DNA from: Pseudomonas sp. MM213
Lineage (GTDB): Bacteria > Pseudomonadota > Gammaproteobacteria > Pseudomonadales > Pseudomonadaceae
DNA: 64,000 nt
Reading direction: 5' to 3'
Assembly (NCBI RefSeq): GCF_020423045.1
Contig: NZ_CP081943.1
Coordinates: 558,001-622,000, forward strand
In this document: piece by piece, positions 44,226 to 53,429 of the stretch
Numbering within the stretch: the first letter of the stretch is position 1
Layout: every line of letters starts with the position of its first letter
Notes under the pieces: model-generated
Told to the model about the DNA's origin: nothing
Seen by the model: only the letters and a program-made list of their open reading frames with translations
The model's database searches: none
Translations under genes and position numbers: made by a program

Positions 44226-46196
44226 CTATTCATCATTCTGAGCCCTAAAGCGAATGTTATCTTTGAGGCCGTTTTCCTCCGCCCATTTCCGCACAATCGT
44301 CCTTAAAGTCAGCAAAAAGTCATTTCCTTCAAGACTTTCTTTAGAGAACGGCTCATGCTGTTCTGAGGACATTAGGTCTGTCAGGATGTCTTGGACAGCT
44401 TTAGCTAAATCATCTTGCTCGGATATTTGAAGATAAGCATTCAGTGGTTTGTCTTTCGACGCTTCGTCTCCGCCTAAAAAGCGCTCGAAGTCTGGAATGC
44501 TGATTCGATGGCGAACCGATACCCCTGCTTGCCTAGCCGACAAAACTGCGTCTCGAATTTTCTTATTTTCTGTCCACATTCCATTTTTATGACCATTCGT
44601 TTTATAAGGAGGATCCGCATCGTGCACCAGTCCAAAGTCTATTTTGAAGTGGGTCATAACTTTTATTAACGGTACTAAAATTGCCTTGCCTCGGGCACGA
44701 ATTATAGTGACTTGGTCAATCAACTCATGTTGGCGCTCAATGATCGATGCCATGAATGCGGCATGCTCCGTGTCTCCTTCAACGAGTATCGGATACGATC
44801 CAAAAAACACTTCTGAAAAACTGGGGTCGATGTGTTGTAAAGCTTGAAGACGTTTTTTGTCGTCCCCTTCAAACTGTATCAAGTCAGATCGATACGTCTT
44901 CGGCGCTATAGGTGAGTCATCAGCATCTTGAGGCCGTTCGAGCCGTACTATTGTAGTGTGATCTTCAAAAGGGTTTATAAAGTATGGCGAGTGCGTGGTC
45001 ATAATGACCTGCCAGTCAGGGTTCTCTGCCAATTTATACAGATGACGTTGGGCGGCACGAGCAGCCATTGGGTGTAAGGCATTTTCCGGCTCGTCAATCA
45101 AAAGTAGGTATCCAGGAAATGCCGGATCGTCTGGGCTTTCTGGAATGGGGGCTCCACTTTCATGAGCATCAAGCCGCGCTTGAGCATGAGCTAATAACTC
45201 AGCCAACTGATCGGCGTTCTCTCCTTTAGGTGGTTTTGAAACTTTCTTGGTAAGTTCAGAAATCTCCTTTTCTACTCTTTTTTTGTATTCGTCTCGTACT
45301 TCTTTGTCTCGGTTAAGTTCGTTGTGCACTTGTAGCATCGCCCAAAATAGAGCTCTTCTTGCTCCGGTACCTTGCTGTATCAGCGCGGTATCGGCAGCAC
45401 CATCTTTGACCCTCAGGCTAGATCCGCTTTTGACAAGATCAGTTACCTTAGGTGCTAAAGGAGCAGCGCCGACTTTCAGGCTGACATCAAGCATAGGGAA
45501 CACACTTTTGAATCCAGTCGAAACTCTGCCAGCGATTTCGTTGAAGTGTTCTTGGTGCTGTTCACTAAGCAAATTCATGCTTTGTGAAACGCTAGCTATG
45601 GCTATTGCTAGATCCGACGCAGGGTCGTTCCGGGCTTTTTCCAATCCGGCTAGAAGTGGTGAAAGGGCGAGAGTAAGGAGCATTTCCTCTGTCTTGGCCG
45701 CATCGTCTAGAGATCCAATTCGAAGAGAGCGCGGCAGTCGAGAGTTGAAAACGGGATCAGCGCCTCCGGCCTTACCGTCTTCTGCCCAATCGCCGTTCCC
45801 TTCAGGTCCGGCAGTCGGATCCCAGGTCGATCTGACTTTCTGAAAGCTCGGAGCGCACCACTGCCATCGACTTTTTACGATCTGAAGACCATCTTTTTCG
45901 TACTTCCATTTTGCATCTATGTTCCCAATGCCTTCAGGAATATGCACCTCAAGGAGAACCTCAGAAGGTTGGTCATCTAATGCGTGCTGGTAGCGATCTC
46001 GTGATACGTCAAATGCAGGCGATCCACCACCTCTGGCGAGCTCATATGCCCTGAGAATCGTCGATTTGCCGGCGTTATTTTTCCCTACTAGGCAAACAAT
46101 ATTATCGAGCTCAATTTGTACGCCTTCGTCCCCGATACACCCTATGTTGCGGGCCGTCAGTCGCAGCAATTTTGAACGATTTTCTACTGGCATCAT
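44226..46196 (-). CDS. OLD-family ATP-dependent nuclease (AAA ATPase + TOPRIM)
   Basis: A 656-residue protein. The N-terminal ABC-type ATPase has Walker A GKNNAGKST (38-46) and Walker B YLLLIDEPENALHP, with the D-loop/H-region TTHSPYFINP. The C-terminal TOPRIM domain carries ILVEGDTEHAAF (about 470) and FGLVHDAD (about 525), the Mg-binding acids. This is the stand-alone class 1 OLD layout; the gajAB-type helicase partner is absent. OLD proteins include phage P2 Old and other anti-phage nucleases, so defence is a reasonable inference. It is convergent with the RT gene and may be an independent defence gene of the same island. The first codon is followed by a second Met. Confidence 0.9.
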   Translation of the reverse strand: MMPVENRSKLLRLTARNIGCIGDEGVQIELDNIVCLVGKNNAGKSTILRAYELARGGGSPAFDVSRDRYQHALDDQPSEVLLEVHIPEGIGNIDAKWKYEKDGLQIVKSRWQWCAPSFQKVRSTWDPTAGPEGNGDWAEDGKAGGADPVFNSRLPRSLRIGSLDDAAKTEEMLLTLALSPLLAGLEKARNDPASDLAIAIASVSQSMNLLSEQHQEHFNEIAGRVSTGFKSVFPMLDVSLKVGAAPLAPKVTDLVKSGSSLRVKDGAADTALIQQGTGARRALFWAMLQVHNELNRDKEVRDEYKKRVEKEISELTKKVSKPPKGENADQLAELLAHAQARLDAHESGAPIPESPDDPAFPGYLLLIDEPENALHPMAARAAQRHLYKLAENPDWQVIMTTHSPYFINPFEDHTTIVRLERPQDADDSPIAPKTYRSDLIQFEGDDKKRLQALQHIDPSFSEVFFGSYPILVEGDTEHAAFMASIIERQHELIDQVTIIRARGKAILVPLIKVMTHFKIDFGLVHDADPPYKTNGHKNGMWTENKKIRDAVLSARQAGVSVRHRISIPDFERFLGGDEASKDKPLNAYLQISEQDDLAKAVQDILTDLMSSEQHEPFSKESLEGNDFLLTLRTIVRKWAEENGLKDNIRFRAQNDE

Positions 46197-46426
46197 TCCT
46201 CCGATGAATGTAATTGCACTAACAGCAGGTATTCATTTGTGAATTGCCGCGTTTTGGGACATACAGTCAGGCATGCTCCTCTGAGTGCGGAGACTCAGAG
46301 CCTAGCTCGAAGCCAGCAAAATGCCATGACGTAACACATTGCTTGATTTCTAATGGGTGCTATTAGCAATTTGAAGTCACTACTAGCCTAAGCGCCCCCG
46401 CGTATTCGAGATGGAACTTCCCCTCA

Positions 46427-47785
46427 ATGCAAACCCCCACCACCCAACACCCCCTCTGGAAAACCTACCTCCTTTTCCTCACCCCCATGGTCCTCTCCAA
46501 CTTCCTCCAATCCATGTCGGGCACCGTCAACAGCATCTACATCGGCCAAATGCTCGGCACCCAAGCCCTGGCTGCCGTCTCCGGCATGTTCCCCATCGTC
46601 TTCTTCTTCATCGCCCTGGTCATCGGCCTCGGCGCAGGTGCGAGCGTTCTCATCGGCCAAGCCTGGGGCGCGCGGGAACCGCATCTGGTGAAAACCATCG
46701 CCGCTACCACGTTGCTGCTGGGCGCAATCATCGGCCTGACCGCCGCGGTGCTGGGCAGCGTATTCGCAAGGCCAGCCTTGCAAGGCTTGGGCACTCCGGC
46801 TGACGTGCTGGACGACGCTGTGTCCTACGCTCACGTGATGATGTGGATCATGCCGTCGCTGTTGGTCTACGTCCTGTTCACCCAACTGCTGCGCGGGGTG
46901 AGCGATACGGTGTCGCCGCTGATCGCATTGGTGGTGTCGACGTGTATCGGCCTGGCGCTGACGCCGGCGTTGATTCGCGGTTGGTTCGGGTTGCCGATGT
47001 TGGGGATTCAGAGTGCGGCGTATGCGGGGTTGGTGGGGAATTTGTCGGCGATGGGGTGGCTGGCGTGGCGGTTGATTCGGCGGGGGCATCCGTTGGCGCC
47101 GGATCGGGAGATGTTTGCGGCGATGCGCCTGGATCGGGTGATTCTCGGCAAGGTGTTGCGCATCGGTTTGCCGACCGGGTTGCAGATGGTGGTGTTGTCG
47201 GTGTCGGAGTTGGTGATTCTGGCGTTGGTGAATCAGCACGGTTCGCAGGCGACGGCGGCGTATGGGGCGGTGACGCAGATCGTCAATTATGTGCTGTTTC
47301 CAGCGTTGTCGATTGCGATCACGGCGTCGATTCTTGGGGCGCAGGCGATTGGGGCAGGGCGCATTGAGCGGATGGGGCCGATTCTGCGCACCGGGTTGTT
47401 GATCAACGTGTGCCTGACCGGTGGGTTGGTGGTGTTGGGTTACCTGTTGTCGCACTGGTTGCTGGGGTTGTTTCTGACGGACGATTTGACTCGGGCGAAG
47501 GCCGAGCACTTGTTGCACATCATGCTCTGGAGCCTGTTGGTGTTTGGCTTTCAGGCGATTGTCGGCGGGATCATGCGGGCCAGCGGCACGGTGTTGGTGC
47601 CGATGGCGATTTCGATTGTGTGCGTGCTTGGCGTGCAGTTGCCGATGGCGTATGTGCTGGACGGGCAGTTCGGGTTGCAGGGTGTGTGGATGGCGTTTCC
47701 GGTGGCGTATTTGGGGATGCTGATGTTGCAGACGCTGTATTACAAACTAGTGTGGCAACATCAGAAGATTGAACGCCTAGTGTAG
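46427..47785 (+). CDS. MATE-family multidrug/sodium exporter
   Basis: A 452-residue inner-membrane protein with twelve predicted helices and the duplicated MATE halves (MVLSNFLQSMSGTVNSIYIG in the first half and IGLPTGLQMVVLSVSELVIL in the second). It would export cationic compounds in exchange for Na+ or H+. Codon use changes sharply inside the gene: the first ~450 bp are rich in C-ending codons, and after about 46990 codons end mostly in G or T (TTG, GTG, GCG). The frame is continuous, so this is not a frameshift. Start ATG follows GGAA at nine bases. Confidence 0.92.
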   Translation: MQTPTTQHPLWKTYLLFLTPMVLSNFLQSMSGTVNSIYIGQMLGTQALAAVSGMFPIVFFFIALVIGLGAGASVLIGQAWGAREPHLVKTIAATTLLLGAIIGLTAAVLGSVFARPALQGLGTPADVLDDAVSYAHVMMWIMPSLLVYVLFTQLLRGVSDTVSPLIALVVSTCIGLALTPALIRGWFGLPMLGIQSAAYAGLVGNLSAMGWLAWRLIRRGHPLAPDREMFAAMRLDRVILGKVLRIGLPTGLQMVVLSVSELVILALVNQHGSQATAAYGAVTQIVNYVLFPALSIAITASILGAQAIGAGRIERMGPILRTGLLINVCLTGGLVVLGYLLSHWLLGLFLTDDLTRAKAEHLLHIMLWSLLVFGFQAIVGGIMRASGTVLVPMAISIVCVLGVQLPMAYVLDGQFGLQGVWMAFPVAYLGMLMLQTLYYKLVWQHQKIERLV

Positions 47786-48340
47786 ATTGGATCCCTTATT
47801 TCAATCCTGGCCCTAATAAGTATGACTGTTTTAGTTGGTGGGGCCCTGAATGCGAGTTGGTCTCTATTGCAGATATCGTTAGTGAGGTAGCAACTAATGG
47901 ATCCAATGGAAGGATCTAAGGCCCCATGTAATTTACCAGGCCAGTTGTCACGTGGCTTTCAGGGAAGTTGAGTATTATCCAACGAGGCGAGTTGCTTTTG
48001 CTGAACTAACCGTTTGTCGGTGGTTTGCACGAAAAATGAACATTTTTGCTTTAATGCCCTCTGATACTTCAGCGCGTCGCCATGACCCGCCCCTGCAGCT
48101 GCAGAAAGAGAAGTGGATCCCGAACCTCATATGCATTGAATGCAAATGAGGATTTTTTTACCTGAAATTCAGGAGCCAACAAATAGCCGAACTTGATTTG
48201 CCGGGCAAATTAATCGGTTCAGCCGCGCCAAATCACTGATTTGGCTTGTCTTTTATCAGTCGGATCTCGTAGGGCCTGTAACTCGATTAGAGCCCCGCTG
48301 AACTAATGATTCGCACTGTATAATCAGTTGGAGAAGTACC
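47786..48340. other. Intergenic region with a terminator-like hairpin, no clear gene
   Basis: A 555-bp, AT-richer gap. A hairpin GCCAAATC-ACT-GATTTGGC with TTGTCTTTT lies at 48227-48255. A short ORF at 47952-48149 has no ribosome-binding site and no protein-like character. A lost gene or small RNA is possible. Confidence 0.45.
48227..48255 (+). terminator. Orphan terminator-like hairpin
   Basis: An 8-bp perfect stem followed by a T-rich stretch, about 85 bp before the next gene start. The transcript it ends is not identified. Confidence 0.5.
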
Positions 48341-48988
48341 GTGTCTATAAATACAATTATGAGTCTGGTCGAAAACAAAGAGTGTATGGAATTTGTGCGG
48401 TTGGGTGTTGTTTATGCTCACTTGGTCGCCTGTTGTGTTGCCATTGGTTTGGTGTTGACCAGTGATATAGCCATGGTTAAGAACTTGTTGAAGGGCAAGG
48501 TGTTGTCGGAGCACGATAATGCGCATCTGGAAAGTCTCCAGACGTCTGTCGTCGTTGCATTGATTGCGTTGTGGGTCACCGGTATTGCAATTGTGGGTAT
48601 TGATTACCTGGAGAAGGGAGTCGAGTACTTCATGAACCCGAAACTTCAAGCCAAAGTGATCATTGTCATGTTGCTGACGTACAACGGCATCTTGTTGCAT
48701 CGCCTGGTGTTGCCGGCTATGCAGAAGGCCGGATCGCTGCTCAAGCTCGAGTTTAGCGCTCGGATGCTGGCGCTGTTCTGCGGCTCGCTGTCGGCGGTGT
48801 CCTGGATGTATGCGGCCCTGCTGGGTGTCGGACGCCCGTTGGCCTGGAAGTATTCACTCTCTGAACTGTTGATGGCGTATCCGCTGTTGATTGCACTGGG
48901 TTTCCTGGCAATGCTGGCATTGACTCAACGAGTGATAAAACAGAACGACGATGTGGTGCCGCAGCGGGCTGTTGCGAGTGCTTGCTAA
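48341..48988 (+). CDS. Multi-pass membrane protein of unknown function
   Basis: A 215-residue protein started at GTG, with GGAG seven bases upstream. There are five to six membrane helices, for example FVRLGVVYAHLVACCVAIGLVL, VVVALIALWVTGIAIVGI, AKVIIVMLLTYNGILLHRLV and LLMAYPLLIALGFLAMLAL. Conserved-looking His residues lie in helices (YAHLV, LHRLV), which could bind haem or metal, but I do not recognise the family. It is a single gene with its own terminator. Confidence 0.7.
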   Translation: MSINTIMSLVENKECMEFVRLGVVYAHLVACCVAIGLVLTSDIAMVKNLLKGKVLSEHDNAHLESLQTSVVVALIALWVTGIAIVGIDYLEKGVEYFMNPKLQAKVIIVMLLTYNGILLHRLVLPAMQKAGSLLKLEFSARMLALFCGSLSAVSWMYAALLGVGRPLAWKYSLSELLMAYPLLIALGFLAMLALTQRVIKQNDDVVPQRAVASAC

Positions 48989-49029
48989 GTTGTAACGTTC
49001 GCTGAACTTTCCGGACACCTCCGGTTTAA

Positions 49030-49068
49030 AAAGAGGGCCACCCGTAACAGGGTGGCTCTTTTTTTTTG
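49030..49068 (+). terminator. Rho-independent terminator
   Basis: AGAG-GGCCACCC paired with GGGTGGCTCT around GTAACA, followed by eight T. Confidence 0.9.
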
Positions 49069-49201
49069 CGTCAAAAGTTGCTCCAGAAAGTCGAGTCGTC
49101 GGTGTAGGCCGGCGGGCTTGCTGTCGTCCACCTTCGGACTGACAATCCAGAGTGACGGTGATGTAAACCGACAGGCTTGATCGCCTGGGGAGGTTTTCCA
49201 C

Positions 49202-49879
49202 ATGAGTCCTTCATCGACAACCATTCTGCAAGACCGCGCCGATGCCGGTCGGCGGCTGGTGGCGCCGTTGCTCAAGTACGCGCATCGCCCCGATGTCATC
49301 GTCCTCGCCTTGCCCCGTGGCGGTGTGCCGGTGGCGTATGAAGTGGCGACCGCGCTGGACGTTCGCCTCGACCTGATGCTGGTGCGCAAACTGGGCGTTC
49401 CGACCCATCAGGAGCTGGCGATGGGCGCGATTGCCAGCGGCGGTATTCAAATCCTCAATGAGCATACGCTGCGGGCACACCCGATTGATCAGGCCGCGTT
49501 CGATGCCGTGGTCGCACGGGAAACCCGCGAACTGCTGCGGCGTGAGCAGGTGTATCGCGGAACGCGCGCGCCGGTGCAGCTCAAGGATCAGGTGGTGATT
49601 CTGATTGACGATGGCCTGGCGACGGGCGCTTCGATGAGGGCGGCGATTCACGCGGTGCGCGCACAGGCGCCGGCGCGCATTGTCGTCGCGGTGCCGGTGG
49701 CGCCGGTTGAAACGGCGGAGGCGCTGCGCGGTGAGGTGGACGAGTTGGTGTGCCCGATCACTGCTGATTGGTTTATGTCGATCGGGCATTGGTACATGGA
49801 TTTTTCCCAGACTGCGGATGCCGAGGTCATCGGTTTGTTGACGCGGGCGTGGCAGCGGCAGGGGAGTGGGGCGGCGTAA
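49202..49879 (+). CDS. Phosphoribosyltransferase-domain protein
   Basis: A 225-residue protein with type I phosphoribosyltransferase fold. The PRPP-binding motif is VILIDDGLATGASM (around residue 135), and the pyrophosphate loop is ALPRGGVPVAYEVA. The insertion AMGAIASGGIQILN after VRKLGVPTHQE is typical of the Pseudomonas/actinobacterial group of unknown substrate. It may salvage a base or act as a regulator. It is a single gene with terminators on both sides. Confidence 0.88.
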   Translation: MSPSSTTILQDRADAGRRLVAPLLKYAHRPDVIVLALPRGGVPVAYEVATALDVRLDLMLVRKLGVPTHQELAMGAIASGGIQILNEHTLRAHPIDQAAFDAVVARETRELLRREQVYRGTRAPVQLKDQVVILIDDGLATGASMRAAIHAVRAQAPARIVVAVPVAPVETAEALRGEVDELVCPITADWFMSIGHWYMDFSQTADAEVIGLLTRAWQRQGSGAA

Positions 49880-49897
49880 ACATTTAGGGTTTGAGAA

Positions 49898-49931
49898 ATG
49901 GGTCATCCGTTGCAGGGTGGCCCATTTTTTT
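49898..49931 (+). terminator. Rho-independent terminator
   Basis: ATGGG(T)CATCC paired with GGGTGGCCCAT around GTTGCA, then seven T. Confidence 0.85.
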
Positions 49932-49963
49932 GGGCTGGAAGTTGCGTTGATCTTGAGATCGCT

Positions 49964-50036
49964 ATCGCCAGCAAGCCGGCTCCTACAAGGATCGGGTTTG
50001 CACGCGGACATTGTAGGAGCCGGCTTGCCGGCGATG
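49964..50036. repeat. REP inverted pair
   Basis: ATCGCCAGCAAGCCGGCTCC at the left and GGAGCCGGCTTGCCGGCGAT at the right, 26 bp apart. Confidence 0.9.
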
Positions 50037-50184
50037 GCGGCCTGATGGTTTATACCGCTCGTCGCAGAACTCGCTAACCACCTATTGACACCCACCGGCA
50101 TCTGCGTGAATATTCATACATCGCATACGACACAATCGAATACGATACTAAATCAAACCTATCGCAACATCGAGGATTCACCCC

Positions 50185-50637
50185 ATGAGCAAGATCGAAA
50201 AAGTCCTGGCCACCGGCAAAACCCACACCACCGCCAGCGCTGCCGGCAACACCTCCGGCGGCCACAACGGCAGCCTCGACATCACTCTGTCGACACCCGG
50301 CAGCGCCAAACCCGCTCATGTGTTTGCCGGCACCCAGCCGCACCCGGCTGCCGAGCAACTGTTCGCCGGTGCATGGTCGGCGTGCTACACCGCAGCCGTC
50401 GGTCTGGTGGCCAATGATTTGAACGTGGTGCTGCCAGCGGACTTCTCCGTCGACATCGAAGTCGATCTGGGGCAAACCGGCCCGGCCTACTTCCTTCAGG
50501 CTCGTTTGACTCTTCGCGTACCTGGCCTGCCACACGACATCGCCACCACGCTGGCGCACACCGCTGATCAGATCTGCCCATACTCGAAAGCAACACGCGG
50601 CAATATTGATGTGGCACTGAACGTCCTCACCGTTTAA
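50185..50637 (+). CDS. ohr: Organic hydroperoxide resistance protein (Ohr), copy 1
   Basis: A 150-residue OsmC/Ohr-family thiol peroxidase. The two active-site cysteines are in AGAWSACYTAAV (Cys69) and ADQICPYSKATRGN (Cys133), the conserved pattern of Ohr rather than OsmC. It reduces organic and fatty-acid hydroperoxides with lipoylated proteins as donor. A second copy follows 69 bp downstream. Upstream, CGCATACGA and CGAATACGA repeats at about 50127-50152 could be regulator sites. No ohrR gene is in the window. Confidence 0.9.
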   Translation: MSKIEKVLATGKTHTTASAAGNTSGGHNGSLDITLSTPGSAKPAHVFAGTQPHPAAEQLFAGAWSACYTAAVGLVANDLNVVLPADFSVDIEVDLGQTGPAYFLQARLTLRVPGLPHDIATTLAHTADQICPYSKATRGNIDVALNVLTV

Positions 50638-50651
50638 TTATTGTCAAAGCA

Positions 50652-50676
50652 TCGCGTGCGATAAAAGCGCACGCGA
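50652..50676. promoter_or_regulatory. Perfect hairpin between the two ohr copies
   Basis: TCGCGTGCG-ATAAAAG-CGCACGCGA, a 9-bp perfect inverted repeat about 31 bp before the second ATG. It lacks a strong T tract, so it may be a regulator site, an attenuator or an mRNA processing hairpin. Confidence 0.5.
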
Positions 50677-50706
50677 AAAACAAATCCCTAATTGAGAGCA
50701 TTGATC

Positions 50707-51159
50707 ATGAGCAAGATCGAAAAAGTCCTGGCAACCGGCAAAACCCACACCACCTCTAGCGCAGCCGGCAACACGTCGCGCGGCCACAACGGCAACCTCG
50801 ACATCGTGCTGTCCTCGCCCGGCAGCGCAAAACCGGCGCACCAGTTTTCGAACATTCTGCCGCACCCGACCGCCGAGCAATTGTTCTCCGGCGCCTGGTC
50901 GGCCTGCTATAGCGCCGCCGTCGGCCTGGTGGCCAAGGAGCTGAACGTGACACTGCCGGCCGACACGGCGGTAGACATCGAAGTTGATTTGGGCCAGACC
51001 GGCCAGGCGTACTTCATTCAGGGGCGATTGACCCTGCGCGTACCGGGCCTGTCGAACGAGGTCGCAACGAAACTGGCGCATGGCGCCCACGAGATCTGCC
51101 CGTACTCCAAAGCCACCCGCGGCAACATCGACGTGACGTTGAACGTCATTACCGAGTGA
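50707..51159 (+). CDS. ohr: Organic hydroperoxide resistance protein (Ohr), copy 2
   Basis: A 150-residue paralogue of the preceding gene. Both start MSKIEKVLATGKTHTT and end with ICPYSKATRGNID; both active-site Cys are kept (AGAWSACY becomes SGAWSACY). The strongest differences are in the middle (FSNILPHPTAEQ against FAGTQPHPAAEQ), so they may prefer different peroxides. The ribosome-binding site is weak (TTGAGAG), and the gene may be read from the first promoter or through the hairpin in between. Confidence 0.9.
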   Translation: MSKIEKVLATGKTHTTSSAAGNTSRGHNGNLDIVLSSPGSAKPAHQFSNILPHPTAEQLFSGAWSACYSAAVGLVAKELNVTLPADTAVDIEVDLGQTGQAYFIQGRLTLRVPGLSNEVATKLAHGAHEICPYSKATRGNIDVTLNVITE

Positions 51160-51231
51160 TGCACCGCACGACCGGTTCGACTTCGCCAGGCGAGTCGAAC
51201 CGGCCGCCGGCCCGGGCAACATCGATAAGCG

Positions 51232-51990
51232 TCAATTGGGCGCCAATGTGCTCTTCAGCCAATGTTCAAAACGTGTCGCACCCACGATCGGATTCGCCCC
51301 AGGCGTCAGTGACTGATCGTTGATGGGCGCACCGAAGTAAGGAACCGTGTCATCCGCGACGACCTCGCGCGGGTCTTTGATGTGCTGCAGATACTGGCTC
51401 ACGAATTCAACGATTGGCCTGCGATCCGGCCCGGCGACTTCCAGGGTCTGGTTGTCTGGCGCTTTCAAGGCGATATCGGTCAGCGCCGTGGCGACATCGA
51501 GCGAGGCAATCGGTTGCAGTGCGGCAGGGGTCAGGTGGATGGTGTTGCCGTCTTCGCGACCCGAGTAGGCAATGGCACCGATGAACTCGAAGAACTGCGT
51601 GGCGCGCAGGATCGTGTAAGGAATGCCCGAGTGTTTGATGAGTTTTTCCTGAGCCATTTTCGCCCGGAAGTAACCACTTTCGAGCATGCGCTCGGTGCCG
51701 ACCACCGACAGTGCAACATGGTGTTTGACGCCGTCGATTTTCTCCGCCGCGAACAGGTTTTTCCCGGCCGTTTCGAAAAAGTGCAACGCCGCGTGATCCT
51801 CGAATGAGGGCGAGTTCGCCACGTCCACTACCACGTCTGCGCCTTTCAAGGCTTCCTTCAGTCCTTCGCCACTGATGACGTTGACGCCGGTACTCGGTGA
51901 CGCTGCCAGCGCTTCATGCCCCAGTGCCCGCAGGTTTTTGCACAGTTGACTGCCGATCAGTCCAGTCCCTCCGATGACGACGATTTTCAT
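51232..51990 (-). CDS. NmrA/SDR-like NAD(P)-binding protein
   Basis: A 252-residue protein starting MKIVVIGGTGLIGSQLCKNL, a glycine-rich Rossmann motif (GGTGLIG). Further features are VDVANSPSFEDHAALHFFE, LSVVGTERMLESGYFRAK and the ILRATQFFEF segment, as in atypical short-chain dehydrogenases of the NmrA/NAD(P)H-binding group, often found near stress genes. The frame extends 16 codons upstream, but the ATG at 51990 begins the fold. Enzyme activity is unknown. Confidence 0.85.
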   Translation of the reverse strand: MKIVVIGGTGLIGSQLCKNLRALGHEALAASPSTGVNVISGEGLKEALKGADVVVDVANSPSFEDHAALHFFETAGKNLFAAEKIDGVKHHVALSVVGTERMLESGYFRAKMAQEKLIKHSGIPYTILRATQFFEFIGAIAYSGREDGNTIHLTPAALQPIASLDVATALTDIALKAPDNQTLEVAGPDRRPIVEFVSQYLQHIKDPREVVADDTVPYFGAPINDQSLTPGANPIVGATRFEHWLKSTLAPN

Positions 51991-52193
51991 GACCCGTCTC
52001 CCGTTGCGGTGAATGGAACACTCATTAAACACCTGCATGACTCAGGCATCCGGCGCGTAACGGGGTTGCGCGACAGGTGGTCGGGCCGCAGGTGCACCCA
52101 TGGCGCAAACGGCGATTTTTTGCTTTAGTCCACCTGTGGCTGGCCTCTGTGTGCAGCACTTCACTGCACCAGGGCGTCCTGCCGGAGAATCCC

Positions 52194-52763
52194 ATGAACC
52201 TTCGTTTCCCGCGTTCCGCCGCCGTGCTTGTCGCGCTCACGCTCGGCGTGTTGCCGTGCGCCGATGCCATCGAATACAAACAGGTGAATGAGACCGCCAG
52301 CACGATCTCTTTCACGTACAAACAGTTCAGCTCACGGGTCTACGGCACGTTCGGCAAGTTCGAAGGCACGCTGGATTTCGACACGGCGAACCCCTCGGCA
52401 GCCCACGCCGTGTTCACGATCGAACTCGACAGCATCGATGCCGGAAGCAGTGACGCCAACGAAGAGCTGAAAAAGCCTGCGTGGTTCGATACGGCCACTT
52501 ATCCGAAGGCGACATTTGAATCGACCGCTGTAAAAGCGTTGAGCAACAACCGTTACTTGATCACCGGCAATCTCACCCTCAAGAAAATAACGCGCACGGT
52601 GCAAGTGCCGGTCCTGCTGAAGTCCCAGAAAGCCATCGGCATATTCGATGGCCAGCTGACGCTCAAGCGCAGCGACTTCAAAATCGGTGAAGGCGAGTGG
52701 GGGGATACGGTGGTTTCCGACGATATCAACATCAGGTTCCGGATGGTTGCGCCGGAGCAATAG
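52194..52763 (+). CDS. YceI-family periplasmic protein
   Basis: A 189-residue protein with a signal peptide (FPRSAAVLVALTLGVLPCADA) and the YceI lipocalin-like barrel: ASTISFTYKQFSSRVYGTFGKFEGTLDFD, FDTATYPKATFEST and ITGNLTLKKITRTVQVPV. Family members bind isoprenoid-like or quinone molecules; some respond to base stress. CCGGAG lies before the ATG at 52194. Single gene, upstream of the iron-signalling cassette but separated from it by 120 bp. Confidence 0.9.
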   Translation: MNLRFPRSAAVLVALTLGVLPCADAIEYKQVNETASTISFTYKQFSSRVYGTFGKFEGTLDFDTANPSAAHAVFTIELDSIDAGSSDANEELKKPAWFDTATYPKATFESTAVKALSNNRYLITGNLTLKKITRTVQVPVLLKSQKAIGIFDGQLTLKRSDFKIGEGEWGDTVVSDDINIRFRMVAPEQ

Positions 52764-52883
52764 CTGTTCAGCGTGCTGCGCAGTGTTCTGATTCACCGCG
52801 GCTTTACGTCGCTTGCTCTGCCATGGTTTTACTGTCATCGTTCGCGCTACTGGTAATCTTTCTTATTTGAGAAATTTTTGCGT

Positions 52884-53429
52884 ATGCGCGATTTTTCCGT
52901 GGCTGATGACGACGTTGCCCGTCGTCAGCGGACGTTCACCGACCTCTATAGCGATCACCATTCCTGGTTGCATGGCTGGCTACGGAAAAAACTCGGCTGT
53001 TCGCAACGTGCGGCCGATCTGGCCCATGACGCGTTCATTCGCGTGCTCACCCTCGCCGAGCCTCACACCATCAAAGAGCCGCGGGCGTTTCTGGCGACCA
53101 TGGCGGGGCGCTTGTTGATTGATGGCGCCCGACGCCGGCGGATCGAGCAGGCGTACCTCGAGGCGCTGGCGATCCAGGCGCATGACGCCGGCATGCCCGA
53201 CCCCGAAGCGATCCATGTGGCGCTTGAGGCGCTGGAAAAAATCGCTGTGATGCTCGCCGGATTGCCAGACAAGAACCGCGAGGCGTTCCTGCTCAGCCGG
53301 CTCGACGGCCTTACCTACAGCGAGATCGCGATTGAACTGAAGGTGTCCGCCAGCACGGTCAAGAACTACGTCGCCGGTGCGCTCGTCCATTGCTACAACA
53401 CCTTGTACGGGGCGGAACAGCCGTCGTGA
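52884..53429 (+). CDS. FecI-type extracytoplasmic-function sigma factor
   Basis: A 181-residue sigma factor. Region 2 (FTDLYSDHHSWLHGWLRKKLGCSQRAADLAHDAFIRVL) and region 4 (LDGLTYSEIAIELKVSASTVKNYV) are both intact, so it should bind core polymerase and a -35 element. FecR-type anti-sigma is encoded immediately downstream with an overlap of four bases (GTGA). This and the TonB receptor with a signalling domain form a cell-surface signalling cassette for siderophore uptake. The ATG at 52884 follows a weak site; a TTG two codons upstream is possible. Confidence 0.92.
   Translation: MRDFSVADDDVARRQRTFTDLYSDHHSWLHGWLRKKLGCSQRAADLAHDAFIRVLTLAEPHTIKEPRAFLATMAGRLLIDGARRRRIEQAYLEALAIQAHDAGMPDPEAIHVALEALEKIAVMLAGLPDKNREAFLLSRLDGLTYSEIAIELKVSASTVKNYVAGALVHCYNTLYGAEQPS

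Noticed and set aside
47952..48149. 65-codon frame in the gap after the MATE gene
   Set aside because: No ribosome-binding site, mixed composition and no similarity.
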